This document shows, piece after piece, positions 7,461 to 15,387 of a stretch of DNA of 64,000 nucleotides (the first letter of the stretch is position 1; the number at the start of each line of letters is the position of its first letter). A program made the translations under genes and the position numbers. This stretch comes from JAVJSU01 sp040219275 (GTDB lineage: Bacteria > Chloroflexota > Anaerolineae > Aggregatilineales > Phototrophicaceae). The notes beneath the pieces are model-generated. The model was not told the DNA's origin. It searched no databases and saw only the letters and a program-made list of their open reading frames with translations. The DNA lies in NCBI GenBank assembly GCA_040219275.1, contig JAVJSU010000041.1:1-64000 (forward strand), in the 5' to 3' direction.

Positions 7461-9551
7461 ATGGCTACAGTCCATCAACACGCAGAAACGCATGAGCATC
7501 ATGACCACGGCACACATGACGCACACAAAGAAATGTCCGGCGATCAACACGACCACGGCGGTCACGGGGTCGATCATAGCGGGCATGAGATCATGTTTCG
7601 TAATCGCTTTTTCGGCAATTTGTTGCTGACGATTCCAGTGTTGCTATTCAGCCCGATGATTCAGGAATGGTTCAATTTTTCCATGCCGGAATTCACAGGC
7701 AGTAATTTGATCGGACCAGCCTTCGCCTTCGTGATTTTTGCCTATGGCGGGATTCCGTTTTTGCAGATGGCGGTGCCGGAAATCAAGACCCGCCAGCCGG
7801 GGATGATGACGCTAATTTCATTGGCGATTGTCGTCGCCTTTGCTTATAGTCTGTTCGCGCTATTCACGGATACCGGCAAGAGCTTCTTCTGGGAAATGGC
7901 AACCCTGATTGATGTGATGTTGCTCGGTCACTGGATCGAAATGCGGAGCATCCGGCAGGCATCCGGCGCGTTGAACGAACTGGCAAAATTGATGCCCGAT
8001 ACTGCCGAGCGCATTGAAGACAACGGAGACACAACAGAGGTCAACGTCAGCGAATTGGCGCAGGGTGATCTGGTACTGGTGCGTCCGGGGGCGAGTGTTC
8101 CGGCAGATGGTGAAATCGCCGAAGGAAATTCCACGCTCAACGAAGCGATGATTACGGGCGAGAGTCAGCCAGTAGAAAAAGGTGCTGGCGATAAAGTCAT
8201 CGGCGGGACGGTCAACGGCGACGGCAGTCTGCGCGTGAAAATCAGCGCGACGGGCGACGACACCGCATTAGCGGGCATCATGCGCCTCGTGCAGGAAGCA
8301 CAGGGCAGTAAATCTCGTACACAGATTCTCGCGGACAAGGCGGCAAGCTGGCTCTTTTATGTCGCGCTCGGCACGGCGATCATCACGGCAATCGCATGGG
8401 TGATCGCCGTTGGTTTTGAAATCGAAGTTATCGAACGGGTGGCGACGGTGCTGGTCATCGCCTGCCCGCACGCGCTCGGTCTGGCGATCCCGCTGGTGGT
8501 GGCGATTACGACCTCACTCGGCGCGAAAAACGGCATCCTCATTCGTGATCGGCTGGCGCTGGAACAAGCCCGTCTGGTGAATATCGTCGTGTTTGATAAA
8601 ACCGGCACACTGACTCAGGGACGGTTTGGGGTGGTGGCGACGCAAACCGCGGACGGTTGGTCAGATGAAAAAGTGCTCGCCTATGCGCGGGGCGTAGAGG
8701 GTGATTCCGAGCATCCGATTGCGCAGGGTATCCGTGAAAAAGCCGAAGAAGCGAGCGTACAAGCCGAAAAAGTCACCGATTTTGAAGCGATCAAGGGGCG
8801 GGGCATCAAAGCGCAGGTCGACGGTCAAACGGTGCATGTCGGCGGTCCACGTCTGCTAGAATCGCTAAATATCACACTTGTTGGTGCGTTTAAGCAATTC
8901 GCCGAGAACGCGAACGACAATGCACAAACCGTCGTCTATCTAATCGTCGAGGGGCAGATGATAGCGGGCTTTGCGCTGGCGGATGTTATCCGTGAGGAGA
9001 GCAAGCAAGCGATAAGCCTCCTGCATGAAATGGGCGTAGAGGTGGCGATGCTTACGGGCGATAGTCAGGCGGTGGCGAACGCCGTCGCTAAACAATTGGG
9101 CATTGATACGGTCTTCGCGGAAGTTCTGCCGGAGCATAAAGACCAGAAAATCGCCGAATTGCAGAAATCGGGCAAAAAAGTGGCGATGGTCGGCGATGGC
9201 GTAAATGATGCACCCGCGCTGACCCGTGCGGATGTTGGTATTGCGATTGGCAGTGGCACAGATGTGGCGATTGAATCCGCTGGAATCATCCTTGTGCAGA
9301 GCAACCCGCTGGATGTCGTCAAAATCTTTGAACTCAGCCGCGCCAGCTATCGCAAGATGATCCAGAATTTGATCTGGGCGACAGGCTATAATGTGTTCGC
9401 GTTGCCGTTGGCGGCGGGCGTGCTCGCGCCGATTGGCTTTATCCTGTCTCCGGCAGTTGGGGCGGCGTTTATGTCCCTCAGCACCATTGTCGTCGCGGCG
9501 AACGCCCAACTCTTGCGTCGAGTAGAATTAACCGGTGTGAAAGGGCAATAA
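7461..9551 (+). CDS. copB: CopB-type (P1B-3) heavy-metal P-type ATPase
   Basis: A 696-residue inner-membrane pump that exports copper (or silver) using ATP. The N-terminus is a His-rich tail (about 15 histidines in the first 43 residues) in place of CxxC HMA domains. The TM6 ion-site motif is Cys335-Pro-His337, which defines the P1B-3 group rather than CPC CopA. Other hallmarks are ITGESQ, phosphorylation Asp379 in DKTGTLTQG, the SEHPIAQ His-Pro loop and GDGVNDAPAL. I chose ATG 7461 because AGGAG ends 8 nt upstream; a GTG at 7452 is in frame but overlaps that site. The thioredoxin-like gene starts 19 nt after the stop, so the two are probably co-transcribed. Confidence 0.95.
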   Translation: MATVHQHAETHEHHDHGTHDAHKEMSGDQHDHGGHGVDHSGHEIMFRNRFFGNLLLTIPVLLFSPMIQEWFNFSMPEFTGSNLIGPAFAFVIFAYGGIPFLQMAVPEIKTRQPGMMTLISLAIVVAFAYSLFALFTDTGKSFFWEMATLIDVMLLGHWIEMRSIRQASGALNELAKLMPDTAERIEDNGDTTEVNVSELAQGDLVLVRPGASVPADGEIAEGNSTLNEAMITGESQPVEKGAGDKVIGGTVNGDGSLRVKISATGDDTALAGIMRLVQEAQGSKSRTQILADKAASWLFYVALGTAIITAIAWVIAVGFEIEVIERVATVLVIACPHALGLAIPLVVAITTSLGAKNGILIRDRLALEQARLVNIVVFDKTGTLTQGRFGVVATQTADGWSDEKVLAYARGVEGDSEHPIAQGIREKAEEASVQAEKVTDFEAIKGRGIKAQVDGQTVHVGGPRLLESLNITLVGAFKQFAENANDNAQTVVYLIVEGQMIAGFALADVIREESKQAISLLHEMGVEVAMLTGDSQAVANAVAKQLGIDTVFAEVLPEHKDQKIAELQKSGKKVAMVGDGVNDAPALTRADVGIAIGSGTDVAIESAGIILVQSNPLDVVKIFELSRASYRKMIQNLIWATGYNVFALPLAAGVLAPIGFILSPAVGAAFMSLSTIVVAANAQLLRRVELTGVKGQ

Positions 9552-9569
9552 AGTGGAGGTTAAGCAAGC

Positions 9570-9959
9570 ATGACGAAAATCTTGATGGCGCTATGGTCGC
9601 TATTGCTACTGATCGGTATTGCGGCGTGTGGCGCAAGCACAAGCAACCCGCCCGAGTCGCTTCCGTTGGATGCAACCCAGCCGACCCTGTTCTATTTTTA
9701 CACCGATAACTGACCCCCTTGAGCGCAAATGACACCCATCGTGAATGGGTTACAGGAACGATATAACGGTCAGGTGACGTTCGAATATCTAGTGGCGAAT
9801 GACAATGGCGCCGGGCAAGCGGCATTCTCCGCGCTAGGTTTACCGGGGCATCCAAGCGTGGTTATCATGACACCCGACGGACGCGAGCATTTTCGCGGAT
9901 TTGGCGTCCTGGAAACCACCCGCCTTGACGATGCCATCCAAGAGGCGCTATCCAGCTGA
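9570..9959 (+). CDS. Thioredoxin-fold lipoprotein with two in-frame TGA codons (putative UxxU selenoprotein)
   Basis: Read through two TGA codons, this frame gives a 129-residue lipoprotein: a signal with lipobox IAAC (Cys20), a strand TLFYFYTDN, then TGA-Pro-Pro-TGA (codons 48-51), AQMTPIVNGL, and a normal thioredoxin C-terminus including the GHPS cis-proline turn. Thioredoxin-like proteins have CxxC exactly where the two TGAs fall, and no other codon in the frame is disrupted. GGAGG at 9555-9559 gives a good start. A hairpin at 9734-9750 fits bacterial SECIS rules. I infer selenocysteine at both redox positions. The alternative is a pseudogene with two nonsense changes at both active-site cysteines, a less likely coincidence. 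Conventional gene callers would keep only 9729-9959. It would act as an extracytoplasmic disulfide/metal redox protein beside CopB. Confidence 0.75.
9734..9750 (+). promoter_or_regulatory. Candidate bacterial SECIS hairpin
   Basis: ACCCAT (9734-9739) pairs with ATGGGT (9745-9750), giving a 6-bp stem with loop CGTGA, whose second base is G and which contains GU. The loop begins 17 nt after the second TGA (9720-9722) and 26 nt after the first (9711-9713). Both distances lie in the roughly 16-37 nt range I recall for bacterial SECIS elements, so one element could serve both codons. A further U-A and G-C pair form below a 2x2 internal loop. Confidence 0.55.
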
Positions 9960-10053
9960 TAAATTTACTTTCTTTCGCTTTACATTACGCGCACAAAAAT
10001 TGATTTCCCATACAATAAAAAGATACAAAGCCTTGTCTCATGGGAGATGTATC

Positions 10054-11112
10054 ATGCAAAATCAGTTTTCTGTGGCGGAGATCGTCAAAAAAGCGAACCG
10101 CCGTCTACTCTTATTGTGTCTGTTTGTGATAGTTGTTGTCATCGCCATTGGCGCGTTCTTTTCGAACTATCTGTATAACTTCGTTTCTGGACCGTTCGAG
10201 CTACCCGCCGCAGAGGTCGCCGCCATGCGTGAAATTGGCGATCAACGTTATGTGACGATTAAGGGTGACTACAGTGATGATCTAGGTTACGAACTGGTCG
10301 AAGACGGTGGCAAGGTCAAAGCGAGTTACGCTGTCCTTTTGCTTGGGGATCGTCTGCTGATCGTGGAAACGCCGGGTGTGCTGGGTGAAAATATCCCCAC
10401 TACCTATACGGGCGAACTCATCCCCATTTCCGATGAATTCCGTGATCAGGTCATCACCGAAGTAGAACGCAGTACGCCCAATGCGCGTGGATTGTTTTTG
10501 CCGTTTATGATGAAGGAGCACAATTATCGCACCAACGGCTTTATCGGTCTGGCGATTGGTGGCGTGATTTTGTTGTTGTGCATGGGCGGACTGTTTCTGT
10601 TCATCCAGCGCGGTGCAGATCCCACCCGGCACCCGATCATGAAAAACCTCGCCGTCTTCGGTGATATGTCGCGCACCGTCCCCCACCTTGAGCACGAAAT
10701 GAGTTATTCCGCCCATGAAACCATCAAAGATGTGCATCTCACCAAAACATGGCTCGTCAAGACCAACGGCAAAACGCACCTGACCGCCGCCCCCTATAGG
10801 GATTTGATATGGATTTACAAAAAGGTGACGCAACATCGCACCAATGGGATCAATACTGGCAAAACCTACACGGTGGAATTACATAATCGCCATGGCAAAT
10901 CCATCGTCATTTCTGGCAAAGAAAATGTGATCGATAATCTGATTGAGGCGATTTATCCACACGCGCCCTGGTCAATTTACGGCTTTAATACCAATCTTCA
11001 ACAGGCATGGAATAAAGACCGTGCTAACCTCATCGCCGCCGTTGACGAACGCCGTGAGCAACTCCGTACTGCGGGCACAACTTCACAAGCAGAACCCCAA
11101 CCCGCAACCTAA
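10054..11112 (+). CDS. Two-TM membrane protein, uncharacterised
   Basis: A 352-residue protein with a hydrophobic segment near residues 18-45 (LLLLCLFVIVVVIAIGAFF) and a second near 165-190 (GFIGLAIGGVILLLCMGGLFLFI). The region between is presumably extracytoplasmic. The C-terminal 160 residues contain DLIWIYKKVTQ and a strand-rich stretch recalling PH-like domains of conserved bacterial membrane proteins (possibly DUF6709-like). The start at ATG 10054 has GGGAG 7 nt upstream; the open frame upstream runs into the thioredoxin-like gene and is not used. No function can be assigned. Confidence 0.8.
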   Translation: MQNQFSVAEIVKKANRRLLLLCLFVIVVVIAIGAFFSNYLYNFVSGPFELPAAEVAAMREIGDQRYVTIKGDYSDDLGYELVEDGGKVKASYAVLLLGDRLLIVETPGVLGENIPTTYTGELIPISDEFRDQVITEVERSTPNARGLFLPFMMKEHNYRTNGFIGLAIGGVILLLCMGGLFLFIQRGADPTRHPIMKNLAVFGDMSRTVPHLEHEMSYSAHETIKDVHLTKTWLVKTNGKTHLTAAPYRDLIWIYKKVTQHRTNGINTGKTYTVELHNRHGKSIVISGKENVIDNLIEAIYPHAPWSIYGFNTNLQQAWNKDRANLIAAVDERREQLRTAGTTSQAEPQPAT

Positions 11113-11180
11113 GCCAACGTGCTCATCCGCCTATTTTTGAGTCCTTGCGCCACTCATGGCGTAAAGAGAGTTTTAATCAA

Positions 11181-11236
11181 ATGCCCCCTCTCCATAGTGA
11201 GCTTGCGAACCGGCATGGAGAGGGGGTTGGGGGTGA
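11181..11236. repeat. C-rich/G-rich palindromic intergenic element
   Basis: Between the membrane protein and the histidine phosphatase, CCCCCTCTCCAT (11183-11194) is followed by CATGGAGAGGGGG (11213-11225) and a G-rich tail. The stem is about 12 bp. The same word set (ccctctcc...gagaggg) recurs at 31250-31350 and is typical of dispersed palindromic elements. Confidence 0.6.
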
Positions 11237-11374
11237 GGTACGGCGTAACACGTTGCGTCCTTCGTAAATTTTTCTTCTCATACACCCAAAAATTAGCATT
11301 TCTCAAACTGTCTTAATGATTGCTTGCTACACTTTTGCCTCTCATATTCACAATTCAACACAGGAATCAGCCTT

Positions 11375-12109
11375 ATGGAAGTGTATTTGATCCGCCATGC
11401 CCAATCGTATAACAACGCCGTTGGGGAAGAAAACCGTGTGGAAGATCCTCCGCTGACCGAGGTCGGGCAACAACAGGCGCAATTGCTGGCGAATTATTTT
11501 GAAACACAATCCAATATTGATGCTATCGTCACGCACAACACGGAGTCCGAAACGCGCCACGAACGGGCAGAATTCGGCATCACCCATTTATATACCAGCG
11601 CCATGCACCGCACCCTGCAAACGTCCTTACCGCTCAGTAAAGTGCTGGGACTCACCCCTCAAATCTGGGTAGATACCCACGAAATCGGCGGTATTTATCT
11701 GGAAAAAGACGGCTTGTCCTCCGGTTTTGGCGGAATCACGCGCTCCCGAATCGAAAGTGAATTCGCGGGCTATCACATTCCCAACGAAGTAACCGAGGCG
11801 GGCTGGTGGAATGCCGAACGCGGTCAAGAGGCGCGGATTGATGGCTTGGCGCGGGCGTTACGGGTCGCCGATGCACTCCGTAGACGTGCGGCGATAGAAG
11901 AACATCAACATGATCGTGTCGCGCTGGTCTCGCACGGTGCTTTTCTGGATAAATTGCTGAAAGCCTTTGCGGAGCGTTTGCCGGGGGATGGCTATTTTCA
12001 ATGGTTGTATAATACCAGCATAACCCGCGTTGATATTGGCGCAGATGGCTTTATCATGACGCGTTACGTCAACCGCATCGGGCATTTACCACCGGAACTG
12101 GTCACCTAA
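11375..12109 (+). CDS. Histidine phosphatase family protein (phosphoglycerate mutase-like)
   Basis: A 244-residue branch-1 histidine phosphatase. The catalytic loop MEVYLIRHAQSYNN is at the start, with His9 the predicted phosphohistidine, and the second catalytic histidine lies in LVSHGAFLDKLL near residue 188. YTSAMHRTLQTS is the usual helix after the substrate loop. ATG 11375 is supported by AGGAA at 11362-11366 and puts the RHA motif at the expected distance; an upstream in-frame codon adds 17 unlikely residues. An insert (GITRSRIESEFAGYHIP) is larger than in compact PGMs. It could be a sugar-phosphate or nucleotide phosphatase. Cytoplasmic, no operon partner. Confidence 0.9.
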   Translation: MEVYLIRHAQSYNNAVGEENRVEDPPLTEVGQQQAQLLANYFETQSNIDAIVTHNTESETRHERAEFGITHLYTSAMHRTLQTSLPLSKVLGLTPQIWVDTHEIGGIYLEKDGLSSGFGGITRSRIESEFAGYHIPNEVTEAGWWNAERGQEARIDGLARALRVADALRRRAAIEEHQHDRVALVSHGAFLDKLLKAFAERLPGDGYFQWLYNTSITRVDIGADGFIMTRYVNRIGHLPPELVT

Positions 12110-12275
12110 TCATGTGAGCAGGATGCGATCAGAATAACATCTGTTTATTTTACGGTGTTGTTTTGCATATGATATATTATGTGTGAGTTATAGAATTTCA
12201 TTGTAATTTCCCACATTTCTTAGCCACTTCCTGCTTACGAACATAGCCACTCCTAAGTCGTAATCAAAAAGGAAG

Positions 12276-12334
12276 AAGTCTCCCCTTGCGAAGCGGGACG
12301 AACTTTAGTTCGCGAGATTATAGAGGGGGGATAA
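12276..12334. repeat. Family B intergenic repeat, direct orientation
   Basis: This element starts AGTCTCCCCTTGCGAAGCGG and ends with a tract of six or more G. It contains the palindrome CGAACTTTAGTTCG. An inverted copy with only a few differences lies at 15245-15304, and diverged relatives are at 53488-53550 and 59871-59920. It is non-coding and looks like a MITE- or REP-type repeat. Confidence 0.8.
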
Positions 12335-12367
12335 ATAATCAATGCAACGTCTACGGAGGAACGAACC

Positions 12368-12721
12368 ATGGCGAACAAGTTCAAACAGCCTTCTCTGGCA
12401 GAAATTACCTATACCTATCTAGGATTGCATAAACGAAGCACACGGCTAGCCGATTACGACAAGGTTCAAAACGCCTTCGTGAAAACGTTAACGCGGATCA
12501 ATAAGCCGGAAGAAATTCGGGCGGCGTTGGCGTTGGATAGTGCGCGCCAGCTCCCCGTACAGATGAAAAGCCCCGCCTATGAACGCTTGCTCATCCTCAT
12601 CGGGCGCACCCCGCCACTCCTGCGTGAATATGCACAGGAGATGTACGAATACGGGCCGGAATGGCAGGATTATGCAGATCGCTTGTGGCAAGAGGCGAAA
12701 ACACAGGATAGCTTAGGCTAA
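12368..12721 (+). CDS. Small helical protein, unknown function
   Basis: A 117-residue, probably all-helical soluble protein with no recognised motif and no signal peptide. The start has GGAGG 8 nt upstream, and base usage resembles its neighbours, which supports a real gene. It stands alone between a family B repeat and the tRNA gene. It contains a central helix (YERLLILIGRTPPLLREYAQ) and an aromatic C-terminus. No function can be inferred. Confidence 0.7.
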   Translation: MANKFKQPSLAEITYTYLGLHKRSTRLADYDKVQNAFVKTLTRINKPEEIRAALALDSARQLPVQMKSPAYERLLILIGRTPPLLREYAQEMYEYGPEWQDYADRLWQEAKTQDSLG

Positions 12722-12742
12722 GGTTAATCAGTGTAGTCGTAG

Positions 12743-12764
12743 GGGCGAGCCAATGTGCTCGCCC
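12743..12764. repeat. Family A hairpin behind 12368-12721
   Basis: GGGCGAGC (12743-12750) pairs with GCTCGCCC (12757-12764) around CAATGT, within the gtaggggcga...tcgcccg frame typical of family A. It could help terminate the upstream gene, although no T-tract follows. Confidence 0.6.
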
Positions 12765-12925
12765 GCCAATCTTCGTTTATGCGCTTACGTTTTAATCTGT
12801 ACAAGTAGAGAAAATTTGTCGTCATTGAAGGTGTAACGGGCGACTCAAACGCTTATTGCAATAGCGACAACTTGCTATTAGAATAACCAACACACACGCG
12901 CTCATCGCGAAAACGTGCGTTCAAC

Positions 12926-12998
12926 GGGTCCATAGCATAACGGTCAATGCATCCGGCTCATAACCGGCGGATTGCAGGTTCGAATCCTGCTGGACCCA
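12926..12998 (+). tRNA. tRNA with CAU anticodon (Met, or Ile2 with lysidine)
   Basis: A complete 73-nt cloverleaf: a 7-bp acceptor stem GGGTCCA/TGGACCC, D-stem GCAT/ATGC, anticodon loop CTCATAA, T-arm GCAGG-TTCGAAT-CCTGC and discriminator A. CCA is not encoded. The pair 1-72 is G-C and the anticodon stem lacks three G-C pairs, so it is not the initiator. The anticodon arm with its 27-43 mismatch (T-C) and the following GGATT resemble chloroplast tRNA-Ile(CAU), so tRNA-Ile2 modified by TilS is quite possible. It is convergent with the deformylase gene. Confidence 0.95.
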
Positions 12999-13006
12999 CT
13001 CCCACA

Positions 13007-13555
13007 TTACTCTTCAGCTTGCATCTCGGCCTGTTCATCATTTTCCGCTTCATCATCATCTTTAGCGCGCCATACATCGGTTGCTTTGTCGATAAACAGC
13101 ACACCATCCAGATGGTCAATCTCATGCTGAAAGACCCGCGCCAGCCAGTCCTTCACCTTGATGCGCATGTCTTTGCCATGGCGATCCTGTCCGGTGATGA
13201 CCACCTCATATGCCCGATCCACCTCGCCATAATAGCCGGGGATCGACAAACAGGCTTCTACACCATCCACCATACGCCGGCTCGACTTGATAATTTTCGG
13301 ATTGGCGACCACATAAAGCACACCGGCTTCTTCGCCATATTCCTCTATGCTCTCTTCATCATCCGGCAAACGCACCACAATCACCCGCCGACTCACCGCC
13401 ACCTGTGGCGCGGCAAGCCCAACGCCGGGGGCATCCATCATCGTTTCGATCATGTCATCAACAAGAGTCTGAAACTTTTTATCAAAGCTCGTCACTTTGA
13501 TCGCTTTTTTACGCAGAATGGGATTATCTGGCTGAATAATATCCAGAACCGCCAT
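13007..13555 (-). CDS. def: Peptide deformylase
   Basis: A 182-residue cytoplasmic metalloenzyme that removes the formyl group from nascent N-terminal methionine. All three motifs are present: GVGLAAPQ (44-51), EACLS with metal ligand Cys102, and QHEIDH with ligands His144 and His148 and catalytic Glu145. The second motif has Ala where EGCLS is usual, a common variant. ATG 13555 is chosen because TTGAGGAAAA precedes it; an in-frame TTG would add five residues. The C-terminal tail is very acidic (KDDDEAENDEQAEMQAEE), longer than in E. coli Def. The gene is convergent with the tRNA. Confidence 0.95.
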   Translation of the reverse strand: MAVLDIIQPDNPILRKKAIKVTSFDKKFQTLVDDMIETMMDAPGVGLAAPQVAVSRRVIVVRLPDDEESIEEYGEEAGVLYVVANPKIIKSSRRMVDGVEACLSIPGYYGEVDRAYEVVITGQDRHGKDMRIKVKDWLARVFQHEIDHLDGVLFIDKATDVWRAKDDDEAENDEQAEMQAEE

Positions 13556-13629
13556 AGAAATTTTCCTCAAAATAATTACGTCAGAATCACGCCTATTGTA
13601 CCAGAAACTAGACGCTGTTTAATGCGTGA

Positions 13630-14031
13630 TTATTCCGCAGTTGGATTCGAATCTGCCGAGTCCCTCCCCTGAGTTTCACCCTCCAGAAAATCGAGCGCGG
13701 CAGATTGATTCAACGCGATCTTAAATGTCACGGCGCGAAATACCGTTTCGATCATCGAGTGCGTTTGTTCATTCGGCGCGATGAACACGAATAAGCGCAC
13801 GTTCGGATGCGTGATGAACGCCAGTAACGCCCGTGACCGTAACGTGGTATTAATCAGGTTACGCGGCATCGTAATCACAGCCGAAAAATCGACGACCGGA
13901 TAGATAACACCGCTCTCGGCGATCTCCAATCCCGTCTTCCCCCACGCATCAATATCCTCATCAGCGACCCGTGCAGAAAATATGAAAGCTGGAGTGTCCG
14001 GTTGTTTAAGCCACTTGATCGTTACTGCCAT
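13630..14031 (-). CDS. STAS/SpoIIAA-like fold protein, unknown role
   Basis: A 133-residue soluble protein that begins with a strand (MAVTIKWLKQPDTPAFIFSARV) and has alternating strands and helices, as in SpoIIAA-like/STAS proteins. The sequence VVDFSAVITMPRNLINTTLRSRALLAFITHPNVRLFVFIAPNE shows the hydrophobic-strand, helix, strand pattern. The gene at 24391-24789 has a similar layout and length, so both may belong to one lineage-specific family. No phosphorylatable Ser is confirmed. The role is unknown; a regulatory partner-binding role is only a guess. Confidence 0.7.
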   Translation of the reverse strand: MAVTIKWLKQPDTPAFIFSARVADEDIDAWGKTGLEIAESGVIYPVVDFSAVITMPRNLINTTLRSRALLAFITHPNVRLFVFIAPNEQTHSMIETVFRAVTFKIALNQSAALDFLEGETQGRDSADSNPTAE

Positions 14032-14247
14032 TGATTTAGCCAGGTTATATTAATTAACATTACAGTAAAATCTTATGCTAAATTAATTCAAAATTACCAT
14101 AAGGACTTATGAAATTTTGGTTTGAAAACTTCATAAATACGTTATTCGTGCCTATAACATGGGTCAACACTATCTGCGCTTAATCACTTGAAGTAAAATG
14201 CGAATCGCTAAAATGCCCTGCTTTAGGGCGTAGACGAAAACGAAAGC

Positions 14248-15219
14248 ATGACGCTTATGTTGGTGCTCATTGGACTGATTGTCGGGTTGGTTTTACTCTT
14301 CTTCGGGGGCGAGTGGCTAGTCACCGGAGCGGCGAGATTAGCCCGTTCGCTAGGCATTTCCCCGCTCATCATCGGCTTGACCGTCGTAGCGATGGGAACA
14401 TCCATGCCGGAACTGCTCGTTAGCTTAAGCGCAATTTTACGCGACTCATCAGATATCTCTGTCGGCAACGTGGTCGGCTCGAACATCGCCAACATCGGCT
14501 TGATTCTCGGCATCAGCGGGTTGATCTACCCCATCAGCATCCACGCCAGTGTGCTCCGCCGCGAACTGCCGATTATGCTCGTCGTCGCCGTCGCCGCATA
14601 TATCACCTTTCTCGATGGCGAAGTCAGCCGTTTGGATGGCGCACTCCTCGTCATTGGCTTGATCGCCTTCATCCTCTTCATGATTTACGCCTCCCGCACC
14701 GAACAGCGACAACGCGCTCTCGCAGAATCCACCGCGCTCCCCGAAGACGACATCTCCCTCTCGGAAATCCAGCGCGGGCGGGAAATTTTACGCTTACTAC
14801 TCGGCATCGCCTTGCTGATTATCGGCGCACAACTCACCGTCGATAACGCCGTGCAATTCGCGGAAAGCATCGGCATCAGTGAGCGCATCATCGGCATCAC
14901 GCTCATCGCCGTCGGCACCTCCCTGCCGGAATTAGTCACCTCCGCAACCGCCGCCTTCCGCAAAGAAAGCGACATCGCCATCGGCAACGTGGTTGGCTCC
15001 AACATCTTCAACATCGTCGCCATTCTCGGCATCACCGCGCTCGTCAAACCCATCGGCGTGACCGCACACCTCATCAACATTGACGCGCTCGTCATGCTCG
15101 GCTTTTCCTTCCTGCTGATCCCCTTCGTGGCGAATCGGAGTTTAGGGCGCGGAGAAGGCGCATTCTTCCTGCTCGCCTATCTCAGCTTCCTGATCTACAC
15201 CTTCGCGGCAGGTGCATAA
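14248..15219 (+). CDS. Calcium/sodium antiporter (CaCA family)
   Basis: A 323-residue membrane exchanger made of two inverted Na_Ca_ex halves. The alpha-1 repeat is GLTVVAMGTSMPELLVSLSA and the alpha-2 repeat is GITLIAVGTSLPELVTSATA, each with the acidic residue that coordinates the cation. Each is followed by an (I/V)GNVVGSNI(A/F)NI motif. About ten transmembrane helices are visible, with a hydrophilic central loop (residues about 150-185). This is the usual size for YrbG-type K+-independent exchangers. ATG 14257 is an alternative start three codons in. It probably exports Ca2+ in exchange for Na+ or H+. Confidence 0.95.
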   Translation: MTLMLVLIGLIVGLVLLFFGGEWLVTGAARLARSLGISPLIIGLTVVAMGTSMPELLVSLSAILRDSSDISVGNVVGSNIANIGLILGISGLIYPISIHASVLRRELPIMLVVAVAAYITFLDGEVSRLDGALLVIGLIAFILFMIYASRTEQRQRALAESTALPEDDISLSEIQRGREILRLLLGIALLIIGAQLTVDNAVQFAESIGISERIIGITLIAVGTSLPELVTSATAAFRKESDIAIGNVVGSNIFNIVAILGITALVKPIGVTAHLINIDALVMLGFSFLLIPFVANRSLGRGEGAFFLLAYLSFLIYTFAAGA

Positions 15220-15244
15220 ACGCCTACTCGATTCCTTAAAACCC

Positions 15245-15304
15245 ATAAATCCCCCCTCCTATAATCTCGCGAGCTAAAGTTCGTCCCGCGTCGCAAGGGG
15301 AGAC
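15245..15304. repeat. Family B intergenic repeat, inverted copy
   Basis: This is the reverse complement, with a few mismatches, of the element at 12276-12334: it runs from AATCCCCCCTCC to GCAAGGGGAGAC and keeps the CGAGCTAAAGTTCG palindrome. It lies between the convergent antiporter and flavoprotein genes. Confidence 0.8.
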
Positions 15305-15387
15305 CTGTGAAAGCTCTCCTCATTGCGAAGCTGAGGCTAAGGGATGGGGTTTTTCTCCGCACTATAAGAGCTTTTGCGCAACATGAG

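Noticed and set aside
7461..9551. CopA-type Cu(I) ATPase
   Set aside because: The ion motif is CPH, not CPC, and there are no CxxC HMA domains, so CopB (P1B-3) fits better.
9570..9722. TGA read as Trp (alternative genetic code) in this organism
   Set aside because: TGA is a normal stop elsewhere (for example the JAB/E1 ATGA junction), Trp is written TGG in all good genes, and Trp at both CxxC sites would make no sense.
9729..9959. A 76-residue protein starting at ATG 9729
   Set aside because: It lacks the first thioredoxin strand and the redox site and has no ribosome site; it is the 3' part of the frame from 9570 read past two TGA codons.
9901..10053. Extension of the membrane protein upstream to 9901
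   Set aside because: It overlaps the thioredoxin-like gene in another frame, and ATG 10054 has a good GGGAG site.
12926..12998. Initiator tRNA-fMet
   Set aside because: The acceptor 1-72 pair is G-C and the anticodon stem lacks three consecutive G-C pairs.
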